Source: CBDDEC01 sp965198045 (GTDB lineage: Bacteria; Chloroflexota; Dehalococcoidia; UBA2979). From it: a stretch of 64,000 nucleotides of DNA. Of the stretch, positions 26,044-34,365 are shown one piece after another. Position 1 is the stretch's first letter; every line of letters begins with the position of its first letter. The stretch spans positions 310,001 to 374,000 of the forward strand of contig CBDAOL010000011.1 of NCBI GenBank assembly GCA_965198045.1, given 5' to 3'. Below the pieces are notes generated by a model. That model did not search any database. It saw nothing but the letters and a program-made list of their open reading frames with translations, and was not told where the DNA came from. The position numbers were made by a program, and so were the translations under genes.

Positions 26044-27114
26044 CTACCCCGCGATGTACGACTCCAGCCGCTCTCGCGCGACCTCGTCACGCCACTGCTC
26101 CGGCGGCGACTTCATGAAGTACGCCGACGCTTCGAGCAGCGGCCCGCCGATGCCGCGGTCACAGGCGAGTTTGACACATCGGATGGCGTCGATCACGACC
26201 CCGGCCGAGTTGGGGCTGTCCCAGACCTCGAGCTTGGTCTCCGCCATGAGCGGGACATCGCCGAAGGTCGTGCCTTCCATGCGGATGTGACACCACTTGC
26301 GGTCGTCGAGCCACGGGACGTGATCGGAGGGTCCGACATGGATGTCGGTGCCGGGCATCTCGTACTCGATCTGGCTCGTCACCGCGTTCGTCTTCGAGAT
26401 CTTCTTGGACTCGAGGCGCTCGCGTTCGAGCATGTTGAGGAAGTCCGTGTTGCCGCCGAAGTTGAGTTGGTACGTGCGATCGATCCGGACGCCGCGGTCC
26501 TGGAAGAGCCGCGCCAGCGTGCGGTGCAGGATCGTCGCGCCGACCTGCGACTTGATGTCGTCGCCGATGATCGGCTGGTTCGCCTCGCGGAAGCGATCCG
26601 CCCAGTACTTCTCCTTGGCGATGAACACCGGGATGCAGTTAATGAGGCCGCAGCCGGCCGCCAGCACCTGCTCCACGTACCACTTTGTCGCCTCTTCGGA
26701 GCCGACCGGGAGGTAGTTGATCACGACATCGGTCTTCGTCGCCTTGAGGATGCCGACGATGTCGGCGGTCGGTCCGGGCGCCTTCTGGATAACCTGCGAG
26801 AGGTACTTGCCCAGGCCGTCGTGCGTCATACCGCGCGAGACGGTCACGCCGCTATCGGGGACGTCCGAGAACTTGTAGGTGTTGTTCTGCCCCGAGAAGA
26901 TCGCCTGGGAGAGGTCCTTGCCGACCTTGTCGGCGTCGACATCGAAGGCTGCGGTGAAGTTGATGTCGCGGATGTGGTAGTCGCCGAGCACCGGGTGCAT
27001 CAGCCCCGGGATCATCTGGTCGGCTTCCGCGTCCTGGTAGTACTCGACGCCCTGGACCAGCGACGACGCACAGTTGCCGACGCCGATGATCGCTACGTTG
27101 ATCTGCTCGCCCAT
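26044..27114 (-). CDS. ino1: Inositol-3-phosphate synthase (myo-inositol-1-phosphate synthase)
   Basis: A 356-residue NAD-dependent lyase that turns glucose 6-phosphate into inositol phosphate. It has the Rossmann start VAIIGVGNCASSLVQGV, and the catalytic-domain segments NYLPVGSEEATKWY, PVFIA, GDDIKSQVGATILHR, LNFGGNTDFLNM, and SKKISKTNAV. The length and sequence resemble the compact actinobacterial and archaeal enzymes rather than the 530-residue eukaryotic ones. It starts at an ATG at 27112-27114 and heads an operon towards inositol phospholipids. Divergent LysR gene upstream. Confidence 0.95.
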   Translation of the reverse strand: MGEQINVAIIGVGNCASSLVQGVEYYQDAEADQMIPGLMHPVLGDYHIRDINFTAAFDVDADKVGKDLSQAIFSGQNNTYKFSDVPDSGVTVSRGMTHDGLGKYLSQVIQKAPGPTADIVGILKATKTDVVINYLPVGSEEATKWYVEQVLAAGCGLINCIPVFIAKEKYWADRFREANQPIIGDDIKSQVGATILHRTLARLFQDRGVRIDRTYQLNFGGNTDFLNMLERERLESKKISKTNAVTSQIEYEMPGTDIHVGPSDHVPWLDDRKWCHIRMEGTTFGDVPLMAETKLEVWDSPNSAGVVIDAIRCVKLACDRGIGGPLLEASAYFMKSPPEQWRDEVARERLESYIAG

Positions 27115-27195
27115 GTCGAGGTGTGCCTCTCTTGCCTGCTCTGCCGGGCCGGACCGGAGCTGGGCCGGCATGCGCCGTGTGTGGCGGTGGGTCGG

Positions 27196-27268
27196 GAATA
27201 GGTTAGGGACGTCTTTACCATTCGTCCAGTGGATATTCTTGATACGATCGATAAGTTATACTGATGAC
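27196..27268. promoter_or_regulatory. Divergent promoter region between ino1 and the LysR gene
   Basis: This AT-rich interval stands out from the GC-rich surroundings. TTGATA lies at 27239-27244, the palindrome-containing ATACGATCGAT follows, and TATACT, a near-perfect -10, is at 27257-27262 just 6 bases before the LysR ATG. That would give a very short or no leader for the regulator. The TTGATA-to-TATACT distance of 12 is too short for a pair. A T-N11-A type LysR site fits in TTGATACGATCGATAA. Autoregulation and control of ino1 are plausible, not shown. Confidence 0.4.
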
Positions 27269-28153
27269 ATGAAGTCCGAGGCGCTGACCGGCGAGCCGCT
27301 CATCCCGCACCTCCAGCAGCTGCGCAACCTCCTCGCCGTGGAGCGCGCCGGCACGTTCACGGCGGCGGCCGAGGAGCTGCACGTTAGCCAGCCGGCGCTC
27401 TCACAGTCCCTCGCCGAACTCGAACGGCGCCTCGGCGCGCGGTTGTTCGAGCGAGACGGTCGCCGTCGACGCCTCACCGTCGCGGGCGAGGAGGTCGCAC
27501 GCTTCGCTGCCGAGGTAATCGGCCGTGGTGAGGAGCTGCGCGACTCGCTGGCGGCGCAGGAGGTGGGGCGCGCCGGCACCCTCGATGTCGGCATGATCGA
27601 CGCGGCGAGCCTATACCTGCTGCCCGCCGCCATCGAGGCGTACCGCCAGGCTCGCCCGGAGGTACGTCTGAGCATCATTGTCGACGACAGCAGCTCGCTG
27701 CTGGCACGACTGCGCCAGTTTGAAATCGACCTTGCCATTGTGGTCGGGGAACCGGACGAGGGGCTGACGTCAACGCCGCTGCACATGGAGCCGCTGTACC
27801 GCTACGCATGGGCGGACGCTGACCAGCCGCTGAACGACGAATGGTTGCTCTACAACGCCGGGTCGCAGACGCGTGCGCAGATCGACGACGGGTTGCGCCA
27901 GCTCGGCATTCAGCCGCGCGTCAGCCTCGATAGCCAGAACCCCTCGGTTCTCCGGCAGATAGCCGCGCTCGGCCTCGGCTGGACCGTGCTGCCGGTTGCG
28001 GTCGCCGAGGAGCACCCCACGCCGCTGCGACGCCATGGCCGCCACCCGGTGGCGACCCGCACGATCAGCGCTGTGCGGCGCGACAGCGGCCTCGAAGATC
28101 CGCGTGCCGACGCCTTCGTCGCGCTCGCCCGCGAGGCGATCGAGGGCGGCTAG
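27269..28153 (+). CDS. LysR-family transcriptional regulator
   Basis: A 294-residue regulator. The N-terminal winged helix-turn-helix is QLRNLLAVERAGTFTAAAEELHVSQPALSQSLAEL (residues about 17-51, given here only in outline), followed by the linker helix and a type 2 periplasmic-binding-like effector domain. It is divergent from ino1, the classic layout for a LysR regulator controlling its neighbour. The effector is unknown. The ATG at 27269 is the only start close to the -10-like TATACT. Confidence 0.9.
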   Translation: MKSEALTGEPLIPHLQQLRNLLAVERAGTFTAAAEELHVSQPALSQSLAELERRLGARLFERDGRRRRLTVAGEEVARFAAEVIGRGEELRDSLAAQEVGRAGTLDVGMIDAASLYLLPAAIEAYRQARPEVRLSIIVDDSSSLLARLRQFEIDLAIVVGEPDEGLTSTPLHMEPLYRYAWADADQPLNDEWLLYNAGSQTRAQIDDGLRQLGIQPRVSLDSQNPSVLRQIAALGLGWTVLPVAVAEEHPTPLRRHGRHPVATRTISAVRRDSGLEDPRADAFVALAREAIEGG

Positions 28154-28681
28154 CTACCAGTCGGTCCGGCTCGTCAGAGTCTCGGGCGCGACCTCGAGCC
28201 ACTCGGCGATCCAGAGCACGGTCGGGACGCCGGTGCGGCCGCCGGTCTTCATGCGCGTCAACCCATTGGGCTGGAACCAGCCGATCTCGTCGGCCACCTC
28301 GCGCCACGTGAGGTCCTGCGCGGAACGGCGGGCGTCCAGGGCTGCATGAATCTGCGGGAGGTCGAAGCGGAGCATGTCGTCGGACTTCGTCGGCTCGACG
28401 GCGTCGTAGGACGGTGTCGCGCGGGGGCCGTTGCGGTTCGTGAAGTCCTCGAAGGTGCGTCTGAGCCAGGCGAGGATCATCAGCACGCCGTCGGCCTCCA
28501 TCGCGCGCTGCTGTCCGCTGCGTGAGAGCGTCGTCGCGGTAACGCGACGCCGGGCGTGCCCGCCGGAGGGGCGTGTCTCCTCGGCGAGGGCGGTCCAGGC
28601 GAGGCCGCGCGCGCGGCGCTGTTCGTCGACGGCCGCGTGCATGGCGGTGAAATCGAACTGGATGTGCTCGGCGATCGACAT
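28154..28681 (-). CDS. Protein with two tandem HTH-like repeats
   Basis: A 175-residue protein made of two similar halves. Half one starts FDFTAMHAAVDEQRRARGLAWTALAEE (shown in part), half two FDLPQIHAALDARRSAQDLTWREVADEIG. Each has an initial helix, a W-x2-[LV]-A turn and a later [IL]xWLxx segment, the pattern of XRE-type helix-turn-helix domains. It is likely a DNA-binding regulator. The spacing between the repeats is about 85 residues. I start at the ATG at 28679-28681; the frame is open upstream but low in quality. Convergent with the LysR gene with no gap. Confidence 0.6.
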   Translation of the reverse strand: MSIAEHIQFDFTAMHAAVDEQRRARGLAWTALAEETRPSGGHARRRVTATTLSRSGQQRAMEADGVLMILAWLRRTFEDFTNRNGPRATPSYDAVEPTKSDDMLRFDLPQIHAALDARRSAQDLTWREVADEIGWFQPNGLTRMKTGGRTGVPTVLWIAEWLEVAPETLTSRTDW

Positions 28682-28787
28682 GCGCGGACTGTAGCGCGGG
28701 GGCGAGGGCTGACGCGCCGAGGGCTGCGGAAACGCCGCCCCGGCGGGCGGCGTTTCGGTCTCCATGACGCCGGCATCGGCCGGCCGG

Positions 28788-28943
28788 TCAGGCGCTGTGC
28801 GCGGGGCTCTTCCCGATCTTGAACATCTTCGTGCCGCAGACCGGACACACGCCACGCGTGGCTGGTTTGCCGTTCTTCATGACGATCGGCTCGGCCTCCA
28901 GCATTTCGCGCTTCTCACGGCACTTGAGGCAGTAACCGTCCAT
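28788..28943 (-). CDS. Small zinc-ribbon protein, DUF5679-like
   Basis: A 51-residue protein with two Cys pairs, GYCLKCREKREM and GVCPVCGTKMFKIG, about 28 residues apart, a treble-clef or zinc-ribbon arrangement. The middle (PIVMKNGKPATRG) and the closing FKIGKSPA resemble DUF5679 proteins, which are common in Chloroflexota. Too short for most gene callers, but start, stop and Cys spacing are convincing. Likely nucleic-acid or ribosome associated; function unknown. Confidence 0.75.
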   Translation of the reverse strand: MDGYCLKCREKREMLEAEPIVMKNGKPATRGVCPVCGTKMFKIGKSPAHSA

Positions 28944-29042
28944 GTCCCCTCGATTCCCTGTTGCGCCGGCAGGCGGGTCCGCCGGTCGAGTCGGGCAGCC
29001 GATGCCGGTCGAATCTGGGGACTTCGAGCAGCTGTGACGACT

Positions 29043-29086
29043 ACCCCTTGCATCGAGGGGTACCGCGCCGTGCGCAGGGCTGTCAA
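29043..29086 (-). promoter_or_regulatory. Candidate promoter and hairpin after truB, before the DUF5679-like gene
   Basis: On the minus strand a perfect TTGACA (29081-29086) is followed after 18 bases by TACCCC (29057-29062), a weak -10. The inverted repeat ACCCCT-n7-AGGGGT (29043-29061) overlaps the -10 region. It lacks a T-run and so is not a typical terminator. It could be either a weak promoter for the small zinc protein or a truB-operon end structure. Confidence 0.3.
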
Positions 29087-29099
29087 CGTAATACAGGAG

Positions 29100-30032
29100 T
29101 TATTGAGACACAGTCTCGGCCGGTGCCGGGGCGGGCAGCACACGATACGGGTGCCAGATGCCCACGCCGGGTCCCGCCTCGAGTAGCGCCACCAGCTCGC
29201 CGTCCGGGCCGTAGCAACGCGCCCGCCCGCTGCCGTCGGCGACATAGGAGCGACGAGGGCGCACGATCACGTCCCGCCCTTCGCGCGCCTCTGCGACCTG
29301 TCGCCGATCGAGGAGCACGGCACGCCACCCCGTGATCACGACATCTGGCGCGTGCACCAGGTGCTCGGTCTGGCCGGCCTCGAGCAGCGCGACAGCGGCC
29401 TCGAGGCTGGTCGAATCCTCCACACGGAACGGCCCGACCGCTGTGCGACAGAGTTCGGCGAGGTGAGCGCCGACGCCGAGCAGCTGGCCGAGTTCGTGCG
29501 CCAGCGAGCGAACGTAGAACCCCTTGCCCGAGCGCACCTCGAGCGTCGCGCGGGCACGCGGGCCGGGCTCGAAGCTGGTGAGCTCGATCGAGTCGACTTC
29601 GACGGGTCGCGGTTCGAGGTCGAGCGGGTCGCCGCGTCGGGCGGCGCGGTAGGCCGGCTCACCGTGGCGCTTGACCGCCGAGTAGGGCGGCGGCGTCTGC
29701 ATGATCTGCCCGACAAACCGCGGCACCAGGGCCTCGATCGCCTCGGCGGTCACGTCGCTCGAATCGGCCTCGCCCTCAACGGCGCCGTCGGCGTCGTAGG
29801 TGTCGGTCGCGACGCCGAAGGCGAGTGTCGCGCGGTACTGCTTGCGAGCTGACACGAGGTGCTCGATGAACCGCGTCGCCTCGGCGATCGCGACTGGCAG
29901 GACGCCGGTGGCGTTGGGGTCGAGCGTGCCGGCGTGGCCGACCTTGCGGATCCCGGCGGCGCGGCGGATCTGCTTCACCACGTCGAACGACGTCACGCCC
30001 TGCGGCTTGTCGATGTTGATGAACCCGCGCAT
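29100..30032 (-). CDS. truB: tRNA pseudouridine-55 synthase
   Basis: A 310-residue enzyme that makes the pseudouridine of the T-loop of tRNAs. The N-terminus RGFINIDKPQGVTSFDVV and the catalytic-Asp motif HAGTLDPNATGVLPVAI (Asp at about residue 38) are standard. KQYRATLAFGVATDTYDADG and TPPPYSAVKRHGEPAYR follow, and a PUA-like C-terminal part holds the remaining 90 residues. It is the last gene of the nusA-infB-rbfA-truB operon, 13 bases after rbfA. Confidence 0.95.
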   Translation of the reverse strand: MRGFINIDKPQGVTSFDVVKQIRRAAGIRKVGHAGTLDPNATGVLPVAIAEATRFIEHLVSARKQYRATLAFGVATDTYDADGAVEGEADSSDVTAEAIEALVPRFVGQIMQTPPPYSAVKRHGEPAYRAARRGDPLDLEPRPVEVDSIELTSFEPGPRARATLEVRSGKGFYVRSLAHELGQLLGVGAHLAELCRTAVGPFRVEDSTSLEAAVALLEAGQTEHLVHAPDVVITGWRAVLLDRRQVAEAREGRDVIVRPRRSYVADGSGRARCYGPDGELVALLEAGPGVGIWHPYRVLPAPAPAETVSQ

Positions 30033-30045
30033 CGCTGGTGTCCTG

Positions 30046-30444
30046 CTAGACCCCGTCAGAGGGACTGGCGGTCGTCGGCCGCGAGATCGGGCGGCCCTCG
30101 TCGGCGGCGACCTCGCGCATGAGGGCGGTCAGCCGGTCCGCCTCCTCGGCGGTGTCGTCGTAGCGGAAGCGGAGGCGGGGGACGCGTCGGAGGTGCAATT
30201 CACGCACCATTTCCCGGTGGAGGAAGGGTTCGGAGCGCTCGAGGGCTTCGATCACCTCGTCCGGCTCGAACTCGTCGCCGATCACGCCCACGTGCACGGT
30301 CGCCCGTGCGAGGTCCGGCGACACGTCGACCTGCGCGATGGAGATGATGGCGTGGATCAGGACGGGGTGCTTGGCGCGCTGCCGGATCACGTCGGCGAGC
30401 ACCGCCTGGATCAAGTCATTGAGCTTCTCGGTGCGGCGGCTCAG
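30046..30444 (-). CDS. rbfA: 30S ribosome-binding factor A with a probable CTG start
   Basis: A 132-residue KH-like ribosome maturation factor for 16S rRNA 5' processing. The conventional frame starts only at a TTG at 30414 (IQAVLADVIRQ), but codons upstream read SRRTEKLNDL, the conserved opening of RbfA. The only start there is CTG at 30442-30444. It overlaps the infB stop as CTGA, and a GGAG lies 8 bases before it, so CTG initiation with coupling to infB is likely. The acidic C-terminal tail ends RPTTASPSDGV. Confidence 0.88.
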   Translation of the reverse strand: MSRRTEKLNDLIQAVLADVIRQRAKHPVLIHAIISIAQVDVSPDLARATVHVGVIGDEFEPDEVIEALERSEPFLHREMVRELHLRRVPRLRFRYDDTAEEADRLTALMREVAADEGRPISRPTTASPSDGV

Positions 30445-32276
30445 CGGGTGCGCTCCATGTGGTACGTGGTGATCTCGTCGCCCTCTTCGAACGTTTCAAA
30501 TCCGCCGATGCGGATGCCACACTCGAGGCCGGCCGCCACCTCGCTCGCGTCGTCGTCGACGCGGCGCAGGCTCGTGATCTCGCCGTCGTAGAGCTGCGCT
30601 CCCTCGCGGTAGACGCGCGCGCGGCTGTTGCGTCGCACGGTGCCCTCGCGCACGAACGAGCCGGCGATGGCGTTGCGGCGTCCCAGGCGGAAGACCTCGC
30701 GCACCTCGACGACCGCGTCCTGTTCCTCCTCGTAGATCGGCTCGAGCAGTCCGGACACGGCGCGCTCGACGTCTTCGACGACATCGTAGATGACCTGGTA
30801 GTGGCGAATCTCCGTGCCCTGGGACTCAGCGAGGCGCGCGGCGCCCTGCTCGGCGCTGACGTTGAACGCGAGGATCACGCCCTGCGAGGCGACGGCGAGC
30901 TGAACATCCGACTCGTTGACCGAGCCGACGCCGGCATGGATGACGCGCACCTTGACCTCGTCGACGCTCAGGTCGTCGAGGGTGCGCACGAGCGGGTCAA
31001 TCGAGCCCTGCACGTCCGCCTTCACGATCAGGTTGAAGTCCTTGATGTTGCCCTGGTGGATTTCGCCGAAGAGCGAGTCGAACGTCACCACTTCGGCGCG
31101 CTCGCCGCCAGCCTCGAGGTCGCGCCGGCGCTGTTCCGCCTCGCGGCGCGCCTCTTTCTCGTTTTTGCGCACTTCGAAGCGCTCGCCGGCGGGCGGCACC
31201 TCGGACAGTCCGAGCACCTGGACCGGCGTCGATGGGCCGGCCTCTTTGATGCGCTCCCCGGTGTGGTCCGTCATCGCCTTGATCCGACCCGAGCTGAGGC
31301 CCGCGATGATCGCGTCGCCCTGCCGCAGCGTGCCGGTCTGAACGAGCAGCGTCGCGACGATGCCGCGGTGGCGGTCGCTCTCCGCCTCGAGCACGACGCC
31401 GATGGCGTCGCGGTTCGGGTTCGCCTTCAGCTCCTGCAGATCGGCGACCACTTCGATGTTCTCGAGTAGTTCAGGGACGCCCTGGCCCTGCAGCGCCGAG
31501 GTCTCGACGACGATCTGGTCGCCGCCGTACTCCTCGGGGACGAGCCCAACCTCCATTAGCTGTTGCTTGACGCGTTCGGCGTTGGCGTTGGGCACGTCGA
31601 CCTTGTTGAGCGCGATGACGAGGGGCACCTGGGCCGCGCGCACGTGGTCAATCGCCTCCCGCGTTTGCGGCATGACGCCGTCGTCTGCGGCGACGACCAC
31701 GACGGCGACGTCTGTCACCTGCGCGCCGCGAGCGCGCATCTGGGAGAACGCCTGGTGGCCCGGAGTATCGATGAAGCTGATCGTGCGGCCGTCTGGGGCC
31801 GTCGCCTCGTAGGCGCCGATGTGTTGAGTGATGCCGCCGGCTTCGGCCTCGACGACCGTCGTCTTGCGGATGCTGTCCAGCAGCGTCGTCTTCCCGTGGT
31901 CGACGTGTCCGAGGACCGTCACCACCGGCGGTCGATCAATCTGGTCGCCCTCCTCATCCACGATGCGCATCGAGGTGGATTCGGGCGCTTCCGCTTCGGC
32001 GTCGTCCGCCTCGTCGTCGGACTCGCCCTCCTCGGAGGGTGCGAATCCGAGGTCGGTGGCGACGACGGCGGCGGTGTCGAAGTCGACCACCTGCGTGATG
32101 GTGGCCATCACGCCGTTCTTCATCAGCTCTTTGATCACGTCGACAGGGGTGACGGCGAGCAGCTCCGCGAGGTCGCCCACGACGATCGCGGGCGGGATCT
32201 CGATCGGTACCTCGACCGGAGCCTCGACCGGGATCTCCGGCTGCGGTTCCTCGGCGGCGACTGGTTCCTGTGTCAT
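30441..32276 (-). CDS. infB: Translation initiation factor IF-2
   Basis: A 611-residue GTPase that brings initiator tRNA to the ribosome. A short Pro/Glu-rich N-terminus (PEIPVEAPVEVPIEIPPA) replaces the long linker of E. coli IF2. An IF2_N-like segment follows. The G domain has GHVDHGKTTLLDSI (G1), FIDTPGHQAF (G3) and ALNKVDVPNAN (G4). Domains II-IV complete it. The ATG at 32274-32276 overlaps the ylxR stop (ATGA), which decides the start against a longer open frame. Confidence 0.95.
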   Translation of the reverse strand: MTQEPVAAEEPQPEIPVEAPVEVPIEIPPAIVVGDLAELLAVTPVDVIKELMKNGVMATITQVVDFDTAAVVATDLGFAPSEEGESDDEADDAEAEAPESTSMRIVDEEGDQIDRPPVVTVLGHVDHGKTTLLDSIRKTTVVEAEAGGITQHIGAYEATAPDGRTISFIDTPGHQAFSQMRARGAQVTDVAVVVVAADDGVMPQTREAIDHVRAAQVPLVIALNKVDVPNANAERVKQQLMEVGLVPEEYGGDQIVVETSALQGQGVPELLENIEVVADLQELKANPNRDAIGVVLEAESDRHRGIVATLLVQTGTLRQGDAIIAGLSSGRIKAMTDHTGERIKEAGPSTPVQVLGLSEVPPAGERFEVRKNEKEARREAEQRRRDLEAGGERAEVVTFDSLFGEIHQGNIKDFNLIVKADVQGSIDPLVRTLDDLSVDEVKVRVIHAGVGSVNESDVQLAVASQGVILAFNVSAEQGAARLAESQGTEIRHYQVIYDVVEDVERAVSGLLEPIYEEEQDAVVEVREVFRLGRRNAIAGSFVREGTVRRNSRARVYREGAQLYDGEITSLRRVDDDASEVAAGLECGIRIGGFETFEEGDEITTYHMERTR

Positions 32277-32611
32277 CCTGATCCGTTCTCTGCCGCCTCG
32301 GCGTCCGGTGCTGACGTCGCCGCTGCGGCGAGCTGCGCCGTGTGGGCACTCAGGGTACCGCGGTCGCTGTCGTTGAGTCGCGTGCGCAGCGCGTGAGCGA
32401 TGCCGCCGTCGAGCGCAGCGGTCCAGCATGCCTCGCGCGAGTGTACGTAGGCTCCGCGGCCCGCTGATCGCCCCGCTCCGCGGCTTGCGTTGTCGAGGTG
32501 CACGCCGCCATCCGAGGTGCGCGCCATGCGCGTCAGCTCGCTCTGCGGCGACCGCTCACCGCAGCCGACACAGACCCGCTCCGGGTCGCGGCGTCGGTGG
32601 GCGTTCGACGT
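32273..32611 (-). CDS. ylxR: YlxR-family RNA-binding protein, start codon unclear
   Basis: A basic protein between nusA and infB. The YlxR signature is seen as ERVCVGCGERSPQSELTRM and later GRSAGRGAYVHSREACW, which matches the GRGAYxCxxxxC pattern except that the first Cys is His. The C-terminus is Ala-rich. No ATG, GTG or TTG stands in frame between the nusA stop and the conserved part. The coordinate given starts at an ACG right after nusA; the frame runs back into nusA without another start. Either a non-standard start or a small sequence error near 32600. The stop overlaps infB (ATGA). Confidence 0.75.
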   Translation of the reverse strand, partial: TSNAHRRRDPERVCVGCGERSPQSELTRMARTSDGGVHLDNASRGAGRSAGRGAYVHSREACWTAALDGGIAHALRTRLNDSDRGTLSAHTAQLAAAATSAPDAEAAENGSG

Positions 32612-32612
32612 G

Positions 32613-34283
32613 CTAGTCGTCCTTCTCCTCGTCGCCGAACTCGCCCGCCAGGTCCTCGTCCACGAAGTCCTCGCCGTGAAGCGCGGCTTCGATCTCGTCC
32701 TCATCGAAGTCATCGAACTCGACGCGGCGACTCTGGCGCTCGGGCGGACGGCGCTCCGGCGAGCGCGTCGGGGGGCGGCCCCCACGACCGCCACGGCCAG
32801 CGCGCGCGCGAGTGGCGCCGCGGGCGCCCCCGCGTCCGCGACCATCACGGTCGTCCTCGTCCTCTTCGTTGTCAGCCCGTTCCGCGATTTCGTCGCCGAA
32901 GCGCAGGCCACCGGGCTCGGCGGGCCTTGACGGCGCGGCCACCTCGGCCACGGGCTCCACCGCGGCGACGGCCTCCTCGACGGCCCCTTCCGCCTCCTCG
33001 AGTTCAGCCAGCACCTCCTGCTCGGGCGTGAGGGCCGGCTCGGCCTCGGTGGAACGGACGGGTGTCGCGGGCGCACCCTCGCCGGGCAGGCCCGGGCGCG
33101 CATATGCGGCCTGCGAAGGAGCGATCGTGTCGGGCGGAGCCAGGGTGGCCGCGGCGGGCACACCGGGAATCGGCGCGAGCAGGATCGCGTCCATGTTCGG
33201 CTCGGGCGGCGGGTAGAGGTCCTCACCGTCACCGATCACGGCGCTCTCCGCGCGGATATTGAGGCGTGTGTGCGTCAGCTGCGCCGCGAGCTTCGCGTTC
33301 TGGCCCTCCTTGCCGATGGCGAGGCTGACCTGCTTGTCGGGTACCGCGATGTAGGCAGTGCCGTCGCTCTCATCGACGCGGATCGAGACCACCTCGGCCG
33401 GGCTCAGCGCGTTGGCGACGTACGCGACCGGATTCGGGTCCCAGCGGATGATGTCGATGCGCTCGCCACCGAGTTCGTTGACGATGTTCTGGATGCGCGA
33501 GCCGCGCACTCCGACGGCGGCGCCCACTGGGTCGATACCGTCCTGGCGCGAGATCACGGCTACCTTGCTGCGGTAGCCGGGGTCCCGGGAGATGCCCATG
33601 ATCTCCACGGTGCCGCGACCGACCTCCGGGATCTCGAGCTCGAAGAGCCGGCGGATCAGCTCCGGGTTGGCACGCGAGACGACGACCTGCGGGCCCTTCG
33701 AGGCCTTGTAGACCTCTTTGACGAACACGCGCAGCCGCTGGCCGACGCGATAGTGCTCGGCGCGGATCTGCTCCGCGGACGGCAGCACCGCCTCGGTACG
33801 GCCCAGGTCGAGGATCACCTGCCGCCGGCCGGCCTCGACGCGGAGGACGGTGCCGGAGACCAGCTCGCCCTCCTTGCCGGTGAAGTCCTCGAAGACCGAC
33901 TCCCGCTCGGCCTCGCGGAGGCGCTGCAGCACCACCTGTTTGGCTGTCTGGGCGGCGATGCGCCCGGTGCTCGGGGTCGCCTCGACCACTTCACGGACGA
34001 ACTCGCCGACCGCCAGCTCGCCGTAGCCCATCTCTTGCGCCCGTTCGGGCGAGATCTGGATCTCGTCGTCTTCGATCTCGTCGTCGTCCATGATCTCGAA
34101 GAGTCGCCAGGCACGCACGTCGCCATCGTCGCGGTCAATCTTGACCTCGATGTCGGCGTACTGCAGTTCGTCCTTCTTGAAGGCCGAGGCCATGGCCGCC
34201 TCGACGGCGGCAAAAACCGTATCGGCGTTGAGGTTCTTCTCAGCCGACAGCTGCGTAATGGCGGTGACGAACTCTGTTTTCAT
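32613..34283 (-). CDS. nusA: Transcription termination/antitermination factor NusA
   Basis: A 556-residue NusA. The N-terminal RNA polymerase-binding domain covers residues 1-135, with the S1 domain to about 205 (VSGTVLRVEAGRRQVILDLG) and two KH domains (VGVRGSRIQNIVNELGGERI and SLAIGKEGQNAKLAAQL). Instead of the acidic repeats of E. coli, the C-terminus is a 190-residue Pro/Ala/Glu linker with an Arg-Gly-rich patch (GRGRGGARGATRARAGRGGR) and a very acidic end (GEFGDEEKDD). It heads the ylxR-infB-rbfA-truB operon; rimP, usually upstream, is replaced by proS and a terminator. Confidence 0.95.
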   Translation of the reverse strand: MKTEFVTAITQLSAEKNLNADTVFAAVEAAMASAFKKDELQYADIEVKIDRDDGDVRAWRLFEIMDDDEIEDDEIQISPERAQEMGYGELAVGEFVREVVEATPSTGRIAAQTAKQVVLQRLREAERESVFEDFTGKEGELVSGTVLRVEAGRRQVILDLGRTEAVLPSAEQIRAEHYRVGQRLRVFVKEVYKASKGPQVVVSRANPELIRRLFELEIPEVGRGTVEIMGISRDPGYRSKVAVISRQDGIDPVGAAVGVRGSRIQNIVNELGGERIDIIRWDPNPVAYVANALSPAEVVSIRVDESDGTAYIAVPDKQVSLAIGKEGQNAKLAAQLTHTRLNIRAESAVIGDGEDLYPPPEPNMDAILLAPIPGVPAAATLAPPDTIAPSQAAYARPGLPGEGAPATPVRSTEAEPALTPEQEVLAELEEAEGAVEEAVAAVEPVAEVAAPSRPAEPGGLRFGDEIAERADNEEDEDDRDGRGRGGARGATRARAGRGGRGGRPPTRSPERRPPERQSRRVEFDDFDEDEIEAALHGEDFVDEDLAGEFGDEEKDD

Positions 34284-34365
34284 GTCGTGCTCGCTCGTGT
34301 ATTCGCTGGTCTCGATGTTCGCTGGTCTCGTTCGCTCACACCTCGGAACCGAGGGCTGCGGCCAA

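Noticed and set aside
28816..28943. Dismissing the 51-codon frame as noise
   Set aside because: It was first passed over for its length, but two well-spaced CxxC pairs and a DUF5679-like sequence support a real gene, so it is annotated.
30459..31469. A 336-codon plus-strand frame opposite infB
   Set aside because: It mirrors the IF2 coding sequence (His/Val/Asp-rich antisense composition) and has no independent ribosome-binding site or motif.
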